A stretch of DNA of 64,000 nucleotides from an uncultured Arenicella sp. GTDB taxonomy: Bacteria; Pseudomonadota; Gammaproteobacteria; Arenicellales; Arenicellaceae. Shown in pieces: positions 1-8,649 of the stretch. A model generated the notes under the pieces. It searched no databases. It saw only the letters and a list, made by a program, of their open reading frames with translations, and was not told where the DNA came from. A program made the translations under genes and the position numbers. Numbering within the stretch: the first letter of the stretch is position 1; every line of letters begins with the position of its first letter. The stretch covers positions 42,041 through 106,040 of the forward strand of contig CALAKU010000022.1 of assembly GCA_937922925.1 (NCBI GenBank). Reading direction: 5' to 3'.

Positions 1-2169
1 TGTGAGTGCTTTGCGCGCGGTGCCGCGGCGAATTACGTCTCGCATCATACTCACGGTTAAATAATTATTGGCGTGCGTCATGACGCGGGGCGCCACATAA
101 CTTGACGGCGCGGTTTCAGGTTTGGTGTCCTCATCGATTGGCGCTTCCAGCAATTCATCGTCTGGTTCGTCTTGTGCTGGCGAGGTTTGATCTTCTTTTA
201 ACTGAGCCTCAAGCCAAGTCGGATCTGGCTCAGGTTTTGGCAAATACTCAGCGATGCATTCGTCACAAAATTCTGGTTGCGGTGCCTTGAAGAGTAAGTC
301 GCCGCTGCGGTTTGTGATCTTCTCGATAAAGTAAGGTTGTATTTTGTAACCACCGTTGGCCAGAACACTGTAAGCATTGACCATTTCCATTGGAGTCGTG
401 CCGCCTGAGCCAAGAGCCATGGTGAGCGATGCGGAAAAGCGATTCACGTCGATACCGAATCGTTGCACATATTCTCGAGCGAACGGAATGCCAATAGCTC
501 TTAACAGCCGAATAGACACAAGGTTCATTGACTTGCCTAAGGCTTCGCGCATGCGAGTTGGGCCATAGAATCGGCCGCTATAGTTTTCGGGCCGCCATAG
601 AGTGCCGTGAGCTGGATCGGTTATCACAATGGGCGCGCCGCTGATCAAACTGGCGGGCGTAAAGTTTTGCTCGAGTGCGGCTGAGTAGATAAAAGGCTTG
701 ATGTTCGAGCCTGGCTGTCTTATCGATTGCGTAGCTCGATTGTATTTGTTCAGAAAGAAGTCATAACCGCCGACCAATGATAAGACTTGGCCGGTAGAGG
801 GATTAAGTGAGATCAGCGATCCGCCTACTGCTGGAATTTGAGAAAGTTGCCAAACTGTTTTCTCTGTTTCGTTCTCAAGCGCTTGTTCAGCTTGACTCAA
901 TGGTTTGACATAGACAATGTCTCCGGGGTTTAAAAGGGCGGCTAAAGACTCAGGCCGATCTCCTCTTAGGTCGGCTGTTTTATGGCGACGAGCCCATTTG
1001 GCGTGCTCGAGTTTCAATTCGATGCCGGCGAAGTCACGTGTCCATAGCAGAGCAACGTCGGTATCGGCCTGCATGACTATTGCTGGTCGTTGTTCTCGGC
1101 TATTCGGATAGATGGCTAGCGCGTCTTCGAGTGCGGATTCCCACTCCGATTCGTCGGCCGACTCATATCGCTTTCGTAAGGCTGTCAAATCAATGTTACC
1201 CGCTGCACCGCGATAGCCATGACGGTGATCATAGGCTTGTAGGCCTTTTCTTAAAGCTGCTTGGGCGGTTGTTTGTTGGTCTGACAATATGGTGGTGTAC
1301 ACATTCAAACCTTGCCAATATATGTCTTCGCCGTATTGATCGATCAATTGTTGGCGCACCATTTCGGCAATATGAGGGGCGTCTAGGCCATCGGTTCGGT
1401 CATGCTTTTTAGCGCTGATTGGTTCATCGACGGCGGCTTGATGCTGCTCTGAATTGATTTTTCCAAGTTCTAGTAAGCGCCCGAGAACGTAGTTGCGTCG
1501 AACTCGGGCACGCTCTGGGTTGCGTAGGGGGTTGAACGCTGAGGGGGCTTTAGGCAGCCCGGCTAGCATGGCTGTTTGCGCGATGCTTAATTCGCCTAAA
1601 TTGGTGCCATAATAGGTTTGCGCCGCCGCACCAAAGCCATAGGATCGATGACCCAGAAAAATCTTGTTTAAATACAAAGACAATATTTCTTGTTTGCTTA
1701 GAATTTGCTCTAGTCTGAAAGCCAGCAATATCTCTTTGATCTTGCGAGTGTAAGTTTTGTCGCGGGTTAGAAAGAAGTTGCGTGCCACCTGCATTGTGAT
1801 CGTGCTGGCGCCCTGGCCAGAGCTGCCACTTAAGGTATTCGACAAAGCTGCTCTTACTAAGCCTTTGACATCAATACCAAGATGGTCAAAGAAGCCGTCG
1901 TCTTCAGCGGCTAATACCGCGTCGATAATAGATTGTGGCGTCTGTGCGTAATCGAGAGGAATGCGTCGTTCGTTACCGAATTCGGAAATCAGTACGCCGT
2001 CGGCTGAGAAAACTCGTAGGGGAACTTTTAGATTAACGCTGCGAATGCTCTGGGCATCAGGTAATTCGCGGCTGAATTGGACCAATAAAAAGGTCGCCAG
2101 CACTACCGCCAACATTACTGCGCTGCTCAGCAAAATAAGTAAACGAAACCAGAATTGAGAAGTTTTCAA
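1..2169 (-). CDS. mrcA: Penicillin-binding protein 1A (bifunctional transglycosylase/transpeptidase), 3' part cut by window edge
   Basis: I translated the open minus-strand frame by hand because it has no stop inside the window and is absent from the ORF track. A single N-terminal membrane anchor (about residues 11-30) is followed by a GT51 glycosyltransferase domain with the EDDGFFDH catalytic-Glu motif, then a transpeptidase domain with PGSNIKPF (the SxxK serine) and KSMN (SxN). The KTG motif would lie off the left edge. The protein polymerises and cross-links peptidoglycan at the inner membrane. The only start upstream of the anchor in this frame is a TTG at 2169, with a weak AGG before it; an ATG at codon 19 would cut into the anchor. 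It is divergent from pilM, the ponA-pil order of Pseudomonas. An inserted acidic stretch rich in E, D and P lies near the visible C-terminal end. Confidence 0.93.
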   Translation of the reverse strand, partial: MKTSQFWFRLLILLSSAVMLAVVLATFLLVQFSRELPDAQSIRSVNLKVPLRVFSADGVLISEFGNERRIPLDYAQTPQSIIDAVLAAEDDGFFDHLGIDVKGLVRAALSNTLSGSSGQGASTITMQVARNFFLTRDKTYTRKIKEILLAFRLEQILSKQEILSLYLNKIFLGHRSYGFGAAAQTYYGTNLGELSIAQTAMLAGLPKAPSAFNPLRNPERARVRRNYVLGRLLELGKINSEQHQAAVDEPISAKKHDRTDGLDAPHIAEMVRQQLIDQYGEDIYWQGLNVYTTILSDQQTTAQAALRKGLQAYDHRHGYRGAAGNIDLTALRKRYESADESEWESALEDALAIYPNSREQRPAIVMQADTDVALLWTRDFAGIELKLEHAKWARRHKTADLRGDRPESLAALLNPGDIVYVKPLSQAEQALENETEKTVWQLSQIPAVGGSLISLNPSTGQVLSLVGGYDFFLNKYNRATQSIRQPGSNIKPFIYSAALEQNFTPASLISGAPIVITDPAHGTLWRPENYSGRFYGPTRMREALGKSMNLVSIRLLRAIGIPFAREYVQRFGIDVNRFSASLTMALGSGGTTPMEMVNAYSVLANGGYKIQPYFIEKITNRSGDLLFKAPQPEFCDECIAEYLPKPEPDPTWLEAQLKEDQTSPAQDEPDDELLEAPIDEDTKPETAPSSYVAPRVMTHANNYLTVSMMRDVIRRGTARKALT

Positions 2170-2256
2170 AATGCCTACACGCGCACGTTTTGAGCCAAGG
2201 GACTATATATTAATTGTTGGATTTCCTAAATAGAAGTGTGGCATTATTGTTTGGGG

Positions 2257-2286
2257 TTGAGTAGAATTTAAGGTAACAAGTAATAA
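2257..2286 (+). promoter_or_regulatory. Candidate sigma-70 promoter for the pil operon
   Basis: TTGAGT and TAATAA are separated by 18 bases, about 35 bases upstream of the pilM start in the mrcA/pilM divergent gap. It was found by eye and is only a moderate match to consensus. Confidence 0.35.
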
Positions 2287-2320
2287 TAATGAGCTAAATA
2301 GCGGTTTTTATGGAGGTTTC

Positions 2321-3370
2321 TTGAAGCTTTTTGCCCAAAAAACAAAGGCAGTCATCGGTATCGATATCGGTAGCCACTCGATCAAGCTGGTTGAGCTAAC
2401 AGGGTCAAGAAACAGTCCTAAGGTGGTCGCTTGGGGTGTGGCTCCGTTGCCATCGGGCGCATTTGCTGAAAATTCAATTGCTAACGCTGAGTTAGTTGCT
2501 GAAACCTTAAACAGTTTAATCATTAAATCGGGCGCCAAGACAGATGGCGCTGCTGTTGCCGTTTCCTCATCGCACGCGATTACCAAGGTGTTGGGGATGC
2601 CGACCGATTTGAGTGATATTGAGTTAGAAGAGCAGGTGAGTATCGAAGCCTTGCACTTTATTCCTTACCCCATCGATGAAGTAAACCTAGATTTTGAAGT
2701 GATTGGCCCTTCGACCATTAATGAGCTAGAGAACGATGTTCTATTGGTGGCGTGTCGACGCAGTATCGTCGATGATTACATCGATTTGGTGGAAGATTCA
2801 GAGTTGGATTTGCGCTATGTTGATATTGATACTTACGCTTTAGAGCGTGTTTATCGATCACAGAACAGTCTCAGCTCGTCGTCGGATCAGCCCGTAGCGC
2901 TCTTTGATATTGGCTCTTCTAGCAGCCACCTTATGGTCATGAATCATGAGCGCGTGCTGTATTCACGGCATCAAAATTTTGGTGCAGGCCAATTGATCAA
3001 GCTAATTCGTAAAGAGTATGGTGTTAGTGCTGAGGAAGCCGATGAGATTTTGGCGTCCTCACAGCCGCCTGCTGATTTTGTGACCGCGGTTCAAGATCCG
3101 TTTGTTGAGATGCTGCGCCAAGAAGTGAGTAGGGCACTGCAGTTCTTTTATTCGTCTAGCTCTTACTCCAATATCGACAGTGTTGTTTTATCAGGCGCTT
3201 GCTGTGCTCTTGCTGGGCTTGCCGGCGACCTTGAAGTGAAACTAAGAACCAAGGTATCGATACTTAATCCGTTGAGTAATGCTTCGGTGCAGTCACGACG
3301 CGAGGCGGCGGCGGTGGCCGCGCCAGGCCTGTCTGTTGCTTATGGTTTGTCATTAAGAGGTCTACATTAA
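2321..3370 (+). CDS. pilM: Type IV pilus assembly protein PilM
   Basis: PilM is the cytoplasmic actin-like ATP-binding protein that docks on the N-terminus of PilN and links the pilus motor to the alignment complex. The sequence has the ASKHA phosphate-1 motif GIDIGSHSIKLVEL near the N-terminus, the phosphate-2 motif LFDIGSSSSHL near residue 196 and a C-terminal LSGACC region corresponding to the adenosine motif. The length of 349 residues is normal. The start is TTG, preceded by a strong GGAGGT. The nearest upstream ATG (2310) opens only a four-codon frame ending on the TTG. It is the first gene of pilMNOPQ, with one base to pilN. Confidence 0.95.
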   Translation: MKLFAQKTKAVIGIDIGSHSIKLVELTGSRNSPKVVAWGVAPLPSGAFAENSIANAELVAETLNSLIIKSGAKTDGAAVAVSSSHAITKVLGMPTDLSDIELEEQVSIEALHFIPYPIDEVNLDFEVIGPSTINELENDVLLVACRRSIVDDYIDLVEDSELDLRYVDIDTYALERVYRSQNSLSSSSDQPVALFDIGSSSSHLMVMNHERVLYSRHQNFGAGQLIKLIRKEYGVSAEEADEILASSQPPADFVTAVQDPFVEMLRQEVSRALQFFYSSSSYSNIDSVVLSGACCALAGLAGDLEVKLRTKVSILNPLSNASVQSRREAAAVAAPGLSVAYGLSLRGLH

Positions 3371-3371
3371 G

Positions 3372-3947
3372 ATGGCGAATATCAACTTATTGCCTTGGCG
3401 CGATGCGCAAAGACGAGATCGAAATCGAGTTACCTTGGTTATCTGCATTGGCATGTGGCTTATTGCTTGCCTTGCTGTGTTAGCGGGAAAAATGGTGATG
3501 GACTTTCGAATTGATCATCAAAAAGCCCGAAATGCGTACCTTCAAAGCGAAATTGATGCCTTGTCAAAAGTGATTGCAGAAATCGAAGATTTGAAGAAAA
3601 AACGCGATGAATTGATTGCGCGTATGGATGTGATTCAAAATCTGCAACGCAATCGCTCGCAGGTAGTGCATGTGTTTGATGACTTGGTAAGAAAACAACC
3701 GAAAGGTGTCTTTTACGATTCCATCGAAAAGCGCGACAATAGCTTATCCATAAAGGGCAAAGCTCAATCGAATAATCGTATTTCAAGTTTGATGCGCAGC
3801 GTCGACAGTTCTGAATGGCTCAATGTTGCGGATTTAAAAGATGTTGGTGTCGTTGAGCAAAACGCAGTATCGGTAAGCCAATTCGATTTGGTTGTAAATC
3901 AACAAGGTACAGAAGACGAAGAGCCAAATGACGGTCAGATTCGCTGA
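3372..3947 (+). CDS. pilN: Type IV pilus inner-membrane assembly protein PilN
   Basis: PilN is a bitopic inner-membrane protein of the PilMNOP alignment complex. The N-terminus MANINLLPWRDAQRR carries the conserved INLLPWR motif that binds the PilM groove. A membrane segment lies at about residues 21-44, followed by a charged coiled coil (about 50-90, rich in E, K and D) and a periplasmic ferredoxin-like domain. The 191 residues fit the family. It starts one base after the pilM stop and is followed 23 bases later by pilO, so it is co-transcribed. Confidence 0.95.
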   Translation: MANINLLPWRDAQRRDRNRVTLVICIGMWLIACLAVLAGKMVMDFRIDHQKARNAYLQSEIDALSKVIAEIEDLKKKRDELIARMDVIQNLQRNRSQVVHVFDDLVRKQPKGVFYDSIEKRDNSLSIKGKAQSNNRISSLMRSVDSSEWLNVADLKDVGVVEQNAVSVSQFDLVVNQQGTEDEEPNDGQIR

Positions 3948-3970
3948 TCGGTTTAGATGAGAATAATCAT

Positions 3971-4582
3971 ATGACCTTATTTGAAGAGTTAAGCAGTATA
4001 GACGTCAACGACATTGGGTCGTGGACGCGTCGTGTCAAGGTAGTGTTTGCTGCGCTCTTGTGTGTTCTGATCTTGGGGTTGGGGTACAAATTTGTTATCG
4101 AGCCGATGTTAGAGACGCTTGAGACAGTTAAAAAGAAAGAACCAGGCTTAAAACAAACTTACCTAGAGAAAAAAGAACTCGCGATTAACCTCGAAGAATA
4201 TAAAAAGCAAAAAGTCGAAGCGCAAGAAACTTTCAATTTATTAAAAGAAGTTTTGCCCAACGAGAGCGAGATTCCGGATCTGCTGCGCGATATGACCCAA
4301 GTGGGTTTGTCGCAAGGTCTGCAGTTCGAACGATTTAAGCCAGGCTCTAAAATCACGCATGATTTTTACGCAGAGAAAAACGTCGACATTGTTGCTAATG
4401 GAACTTACTTTCAGATCGCGAGCTTTGTCAGCGAGATTGCAGCGTTGCCGAGGATTATTAATTTCGCCAACTTTACGTTGCGCCGTGAAGGCGGTGACTC
4501 GAATAATTTGAAGTTTACAGCGGTTACCAAGACTTACCATTACCTAGATGAAGAAGGCAGTGAAAATGCGCCATCACAATAG
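3971..4582 (+). CDS. pilO: Type IV pilus inner-membrane assembly protein PilO
   Basis: PilO pairs with PilN in the periplasm to bridge the inner-membrane platform and the PilP/PilQ complex. Visible features are a short cytoplasmic N-terminus, one membrane segment at about residues 26-47, a long lysine- and glutamate-rich coiled coil (about 50-90) and a C-terminal periplasmic domain. The length of 203 residues is typical. Its 3' end overlaps the start of pilP, which suggests translational coupling. Confidence 0.94.
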   Translation: MTLFEELSSIDVNDIGSWTRRVKVVFAALLCVLILGLGYKFVIEPMLETLETVKKKEPGLKQTYLEKKELAINLEEYKKQKVEAQETFNLLKEVLPNESEIPDLLRDMTQVGLSQGLQFERFKPGSKITHDFYAEKNVDIVANGTYFQIASFVSEIAALPRIINFANFTLRREGGDSNNLKFTAVTKTYHYLDEEGSENAPSQ

Positions 4583-5141
4583 TCGCCCATTAGTGCGGGT
4601 TGAAATTTTGCAACACAAAGCATTGCGTTCTCTAGTGATGCTGTTGTCACTCGTATGGTTGTCCGCCTGCGGCGACAGCGGTATGTCTGACTTGAGAGAG
4701 TTTGTGGAAACGGCCTACCAAGACGAAAAGCCCGAGATTGATCCTCTGCCGCCATTCGAGCCTTATAAGGCTTATAAGTATTCCCCAGAAGAGAACAGCG
4801 ATCCATTTAGTTTGAGCAATATAATTACCAATTTGGATTCCGATGGAGCCACTATCGGTCAGCGTCCAGATGCTGATCGTGACAAAGAGCCTTTGGAAGA
4901 CTTTCCATTAGACGCTCTCAGCATGGTGGGTACTATGAGCCAAAAAGGGGTTCCTTGGGTGATTGTACAAACTAATAATGGCACCGCACATTTGGCCACT
5001 ATTGGGAATTATCTGGGCCAGAACGACGGCAAAATCACCAATATATTCCCAGAAGAAGAGCGGGTTGAGTTAGTCGAAACCGTGCCCGACCCATCAGGCC
5101 GTTGGGTTAAACGCGATATCGAACTCACCATCGACGAATAA
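4566..5141 (+). CDS. pilP: Type IV pilus lipoprotein PilP
   Basis: PilP is an inner-membrane lipoprotein whose C-terminal beta domain contacts the periplasmic N0 domain of the PilQ secretin. The lipobox LSAC follows a hydrophobic stretch, then comes a proline-rich disordered linker and a C-terminal domain with the family-like MVGTMSQKG and WVIVQTNNGTAHLATIGNYLGQN strings. The ORF track starts at 4548. I prefer the ATG at 4566 because AAGG lies 8 bases upstream, while the 4548 ATG has no visible ribosome binding site. The preferred start overlaps pilO by 17 bases. Even so, the n-region before the lipobox is long. Confidence 0.9.
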   Translation: MRHHNSRPLVRVEILQHKALRSLVMLLSLVWLSACGDSGMSDLREFVETAYQDEKPEIDPLPPFEPYKAYKYSPEENSDPFSLSNIITNLDSDGATIGQRPDADRDKEPLEDFPLDALSMVGTMSQKGVPWVIVQTNNGTAHLATIGNYLGQNDGKITNIFPEEERVELVETVPDPSGRWVKRDIELTIDE

Positions 5142-5174
5142 AAATTAGATAAATAAACACTAGGAAGCAACATC

Positions 5175-7469
5175 ATGACTGCAAGCTCAATACCGACGCC
5201 TTTGCGCGCACGCTTCTCAAAATCCGTTGCTCTTGTTGCAGCATTTTTGATCGGGTTTACAGCGCATGGCTTAGGTCACGCGCAAAGCGGAGCCAACTTA
5301 ACCGACGTTCTCTACAGTAAGTTACCCGGTGATGATATCCAGATTAATATTGTTACCGATGCTGAGTTAGACGAACCTGGCAGTTTCAGTACTGATTCGC
5401 CGGCCAGAATAGCGCTTGATTTTTTTGGGTTAAAAAATCAGTTGGCAAACCCGCGAACGCTTGTCCAAGCCGGTAAAGTTGAGAGTGTGCTGGCGGTTGA
5501 AACGGCTGATAGAACTAGGCTGGTTATCAATCTCTACGACAGCGCTCGCTATTCCTTAACGCCAACCGACGATGGCTATGCGATTACGGTTTTCAACACC
5601 AGAATTAACGAAAGTGACGTTGGCGCGCCGAAGCCGTTTGCTCAACGCCCCGATATTTTGCCCGACAATGCGGTAACCAATGTCGATTTCCGCCGATCTG
5701 AAGCAGGCGGCGGTAAGATGGTTGTCGATTTAAGCAATGATGGTGTCACCGTCGATACCCGTGAGCGTGATGGCGAAATTGTTGTCGATCTATTAGGGGC
5801 TTCTTTGCCTTCTGAACTAGAGCGGCGATTGGATGTGACTGACTTTGCCACACCAGTGCAGACTATCGATGCATTTCAAAATGGTGATAACGTTCGCATG
5901 GTGATAGTGCCGCAAGGTAAGTCTCAACATATCTCCTTTCAATCGGGCAAACGGTTCACTCTCGTGGTTGATCCAATCATTGTGACCGAAGAGGATCTTC
6001 GCAACGCCGAAGATGTGGCGCTTGGTTTTGAAGGTGAGAGACTCTCCATTAATTTTCAGAAAATCGATGTGAGATCGGCCTTGGCCGTCATTGCCGATTT
6101 CACCGGTATTAATTTTGTAACCAGCGATTCAGTGCAAGGCGAAGTCACCTTAAACTTAAAAGACGTGCCTTGGGATCAGGCACTAGACGTTATCTTAAGA
6201 ACCAAAGGTCTAAGTCAACGACGAACCGGTGACATTATTTGGATTGCGCCCAGCGATGAGATTCGTGAGTTCGAAGAGAAAGAGCTTCGGGCTAATGCGG
6301 TTGTGGCTGAGTTTGCCCCCCTATCGACGGAAGTCATACAAGTAAACTACGCAAAAGCCGAGGATATCTCAGAAGTTATTAAATCGGTAAGAGTCGTGCG
6401 TCAGGGGTCTGTCCCGTCAGGTGCGGACGTATCAAATCTTGGAGGCGCAGCGTTCAATACAACCGAAACAGACACCAACTCTATTTTGAGTGCCAGAGGT
6501 AGCGTTACCGTTGATGAGCGAACTAATAGCTTGTTAGTGCAAGACGTACCGGAAAAAATCAAAGCACTTAGAGAAGTTGTAGCCAAGCTTGATAAGCCCG
6601 TACGACAAGTTCTAATTGAAACGAGAATCGTTGAAGCCAACGACTCGTTTAGCCGTGAACTCGGTGCTCGCTTAGGTTTTCAACGCATCACCGAAAATGC
6701 ACGATTCCCGGGCGTCAATGACTCTAATATTGGAGACGTGGTCACCAGTGGCACAACGGAAGGCTTAACGGTAATTCAAGATTCAAGGTCCGATGATGAG
6801 CCCGGTCTTATTTTCGATAACTCTCGCGGCACACCGGGCGGTTTGGCTGTTGATCTAGGCGCTAATGCGATTGGAACGCAAAACCCGTCTTCATTCGCAT
6901 TCGATATTTTTCGTACGGGTCGCGGATTTGCTCACTTGATTACGCTGGAGTTGAGTGCACTAGAAGCCGACGGTCGCGGTCGTGTTGTTGCAAGTCCGCG
7001 ATTAGTCACAGCCAATCAAAATGAAGCGATGATTAGCCAAGGTCAAGAGATAACCGCAGTAGCGGACGTTGTTGCCGGTGGCGGTGGTGGTGGCGCGGCC
7101 GGCGGCGGCGGCGGTTTCACTGAAACCATCGAAGCCGAATTGACCTTGCGAGTTACCCCTCAAATCACGCCGGATGATCGTGTGATCATGGACGTTTCCA
7201 TTGAGCAAGACACCATTATCGGTCTCGCCCCTATTGTTCTGGGCACGCAAGAAATCGATACGCAGGTATTGGCTGACAACGGCGAAACCGTGGTGATTGG
7301 CGGCATTTACCAAGAAACAGACAACATAGATGTTGTCAAAGTGCCTCTATTAGGCGATTTGCCAATTATTGGAAATTTGTTCAAGCAACGCTCGGTGCAA
7401 AAGAATCGAACCGAACTTCTTATCTTTTTAACACCAAAAATTATCAGTCCTAAGTTGAATCTGGGATAA
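5175..7469 (+). CDS. pilQ: Type IV pilus outer-membrane secretin PilQ
   Basis: PilQ forms the multimeric outer-membrane channel for the pilus. In order: signal peptide (about 1-37, ending HAQS), two AMIN domains (about 44-140 and 165-270) expected to bind peptidoglycan, an STN/N0 domain (LSINFQKIDVRSALAVIADFTG, about 290-350), a secretin N domain with the repeated-family VNYAKAEDI string, and the C-terminal secretin domain ending in the signature PLLGDLPIIGNLFKQRS...LLIFLTPKII. The 764 residues are normal. Unusual is a glycine tract (residues 635-647, six Gly, two Ala, five Gly) in the secretin domain. It is the last pil gene, followed by a strong terminator. Confidence 0.96.
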   Translation: MTASSIPTPLRARFSKSVALVAAFLIGFTAHGLGHAQSGANLTDVLYSKLPGDDIQINIVTDAELDEPGSFSTDSPARIALDFFGLKNQLANPRTLVQAGKVESVLAVETADRTRLVINLYDSARYSLTPTDDGYAITVFNTRINESDVGAPKPFAQRPDILPDNAVTNVDFRRSEAGGGKMVVDLSNDGVTVDTRERDGEIVVDLLGASLPSELERRLDVTDFATPVQTIDAFQNGDNVRMVIVPQGKSQHISFQSGKRFTLVVDPIIVTEEDLRNAEDVALGFEGERLSINFQKIDVRSALAVIADFTGINFVTSDSVQGEVTLNLKDVPWDQALDVILRTKGLSQRRTGDIIWIAPSDEIREFEEKELRANAVVAEFAPLSTEVIQVNYAKAEDISEVIKSVRVVRQGSVPSGADVSNLGGAAFNTTETDTNSILSARGSVTVDERTNSLLVQDVPEKIKALREVVAKLDKPVRQVLIETRIVEANDSFSRELGARLGFQRITENARFPGVNDSNIGDVVTSGTTEGLTVIQDSRSDDEPGLIFDNSRGTPGGLAVDLGANAIGTQNPSSFAFDIFRTGRGFAHLITLELSALEADGRGRVVASPRLVTANQNEAMISQGQEITAVADVVAGGGGGGAAGGGGGFTETIEAELTLRVTPQITPDDRVIMDVSIEQDTIIGLAPIVLGTQEIDTQVLADNGETVVIGGIYQETDNIDVVKVPLLGDLPIIGNLFKQRSVQKNRTELLIFLTPKIISPKLNLG

Positions 7470-7487
7470 TAACCCCCACACTACTCA

Positions 7488-7519
7488 CAAAAGCAGGCTC
7501 TAACCTGCTTTTGTTTTTT
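7488..7519 (+). terminator. Rho-independent terminator after pilQ
   Basis: A perfect 10-bp stem, CAAAAGCAGG / CCTGCTTTTG, with a 6-base loop is followed by TTTTTT. It closes the pil operon before aroK. Confidence 0.9.
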
Positions 7520-7611
7520 GTAACGTTCTCCGTAGATGGGTATTAACCATTTTATGTTGACTCAGTTGCTCTGGGCGCAAAGCTTAGAGAACTTAATAAA
7601 TAAATAACAAT

Positions 7612-8115
7612 ATGCAAAACGTAATACTGATTGGTCCTATGGGATCGGGTAAAACAACGGTAGGAAAACAATTAGCGAAACGCTTGAGGATGGACTTCGT
7701 TGATTCGGATCACATGATTGAAGATCGCTGTGGCGTGTCTATTTCCACCATTTTCGATATCGAAGGTGAAGATGGGTTTCGTAAACGCGAGACCAAAATG
7801 TTGCAAGAGCTGTGTGATCGCTCAGGCATTGTGCTTGCCACTGGCGGTGGCGCTATCGTTTCGCAAGAGAATCGCAAATTATTGCGCAAAGGCTACGTCG
7901 TATATTTACGAACTTCGATCGAGACTCAGCTCGCAAGAACACAGAAAAACCAAAATAGACCTTTGTTAGAAAATGTGGATGCAGAAACCAAGCTCAAGGA
8001 GCTAATGGACGAGCGTGGCACTTTGTATGAGCAAGAAGCTGATCTAATTGTTACCTCTGGTGATCGCGTTGTGTCCAAGGTGGTTGACGAAGTCTGCGAG
8101 GCTATGGGTCGCTAA
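7612..8115 (+). CDS. aroK: Shikimate kinase
   Basis: The enzyme phosphorylates shikimate at the 3-hydroxyl with ATP in the chorismate pathway. The Walker A motif is GPMGSGKTTVGK (residues 7-18). Also visible are the shikimate-binding Asp in DSDHMIEDR, the FRKRET segment, and the LATGGGAIV glycine loop. The 167 residues match the family. It lies downstream of pilQ as in Pseudomonas, but a terminator lies between them, so it probably has its own promoter. aroB, its usual downstream partner, is not next to it in this window. Confidence 0.96.
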   Translation: MQNVILIGPMGSGKTTVGKQLAKRLRMDFVDSDHMIEDRCGVSISTIFDIEGEDGFRKRETKMLQELCDRSGIVLATGGGAIVSQENRKLLRKGYVVYLRTSIETQLARTQKNQNRPLLENVDAETKLKELMDERGTLYEQEADLIVTSGDRVVSKVVDEVCEAMGR

Positions 8116-8481
8116 TTAAGGCTCAATAGGCAATAGCGAGAGTAAGCAAGGAAGCCGCTAAGAACACAAATATCGAGCGCAGAGGCGGTGACAAACGAAG
8201 GTCGCTGGAGTATACTTCGCGTCCTTTTTCGCTTGGCGAATAGACATTTGCACAAACCTGATTCTAGAAGTTACCCAGCACGGAAAAACTAGAAGACGTT
8301 TGAATAGATAGGAATACGGCTCCCTTGTTTGGGGCAATATTTACCGACATTCTTATTTTCGGTTACCGCCGCCTAGCCGGCGATTCCCATCTAGATAGAC
8401 TTAACTTTATACAGGTTTAACTTTACCTTTTTGATTGTTTTTGTGAAGACAGTTTTTTTTTGTAAAGACAAAGACAGGCAG

Positions 8482-8509
8482 TTGAAAAACTAACGAATCG
8501 AAGTAAATT
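8482..8509 (+). promoter_or_regulatory. Possible sigma-70 promoter for gltB
   Basis: TTGAAA and TAAATT are spaced 16 bases apart, about 140 bases upstream of gltB. This is a weak by-eye match only. Confidence 0.25.
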
Positions 8510-8584
8510 GCAAGTGCGCCTTAATTACACGTAAATCGATTTTCGTGGCAATTTGGCTTTTGTCTAGCTAAGCGTACATCGGGG

Positions 8585-8628
8585 GTGTCGACACTGATCA
8601 CACTTCTTCATAGCGTGAGCATGCTCAC
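8585..8628. promoter_or_regulatory. Palindrome cluster upstream of gltB
   Basis: Perfect palindromes GTGTCGACAC (8585-8594) and GTGAGCATGCTCAC (8615-8628) lie just before the gltB start, with TGATCA between them. They could be an operator for a dimeric regulator or a hairpin in the mRNA leader. No regulator can be assigned from sequence alone. Confidence 0.4.
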
Positions 8629-8649
8629 AAACATGACCGAGATTGCACT

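Larger units (their letters stand above)
8116..8649 (+). other. 534-base gap between aroK and gltB without a recognisable gene
   Basis: No ORF here looks coding: frames are broken by many stops and T-rich runs. The gap holds a GC stem CGCCG-CCTAGC-CGGCG at 8367-8382, imperfect direct repeats TGTGAAGACAG and TGTAAAGACAAAGACAG near 8441-8480, and two perfect palindromes close to gltB. In pseudomonads this interval carries aroB and a damX-like gene. Confidence 0.6.

Noticed and set aside
8553-8569. TTTGGCTTTTGTCTAGC resembling a sigma-54 promoter before gltB
   Set aside because: GG and GC are 10 bases apart, but the ACG after the -24 box and the TTGC of the -12 box are not matched; too weak beside the two good sites at the nitrate locus.
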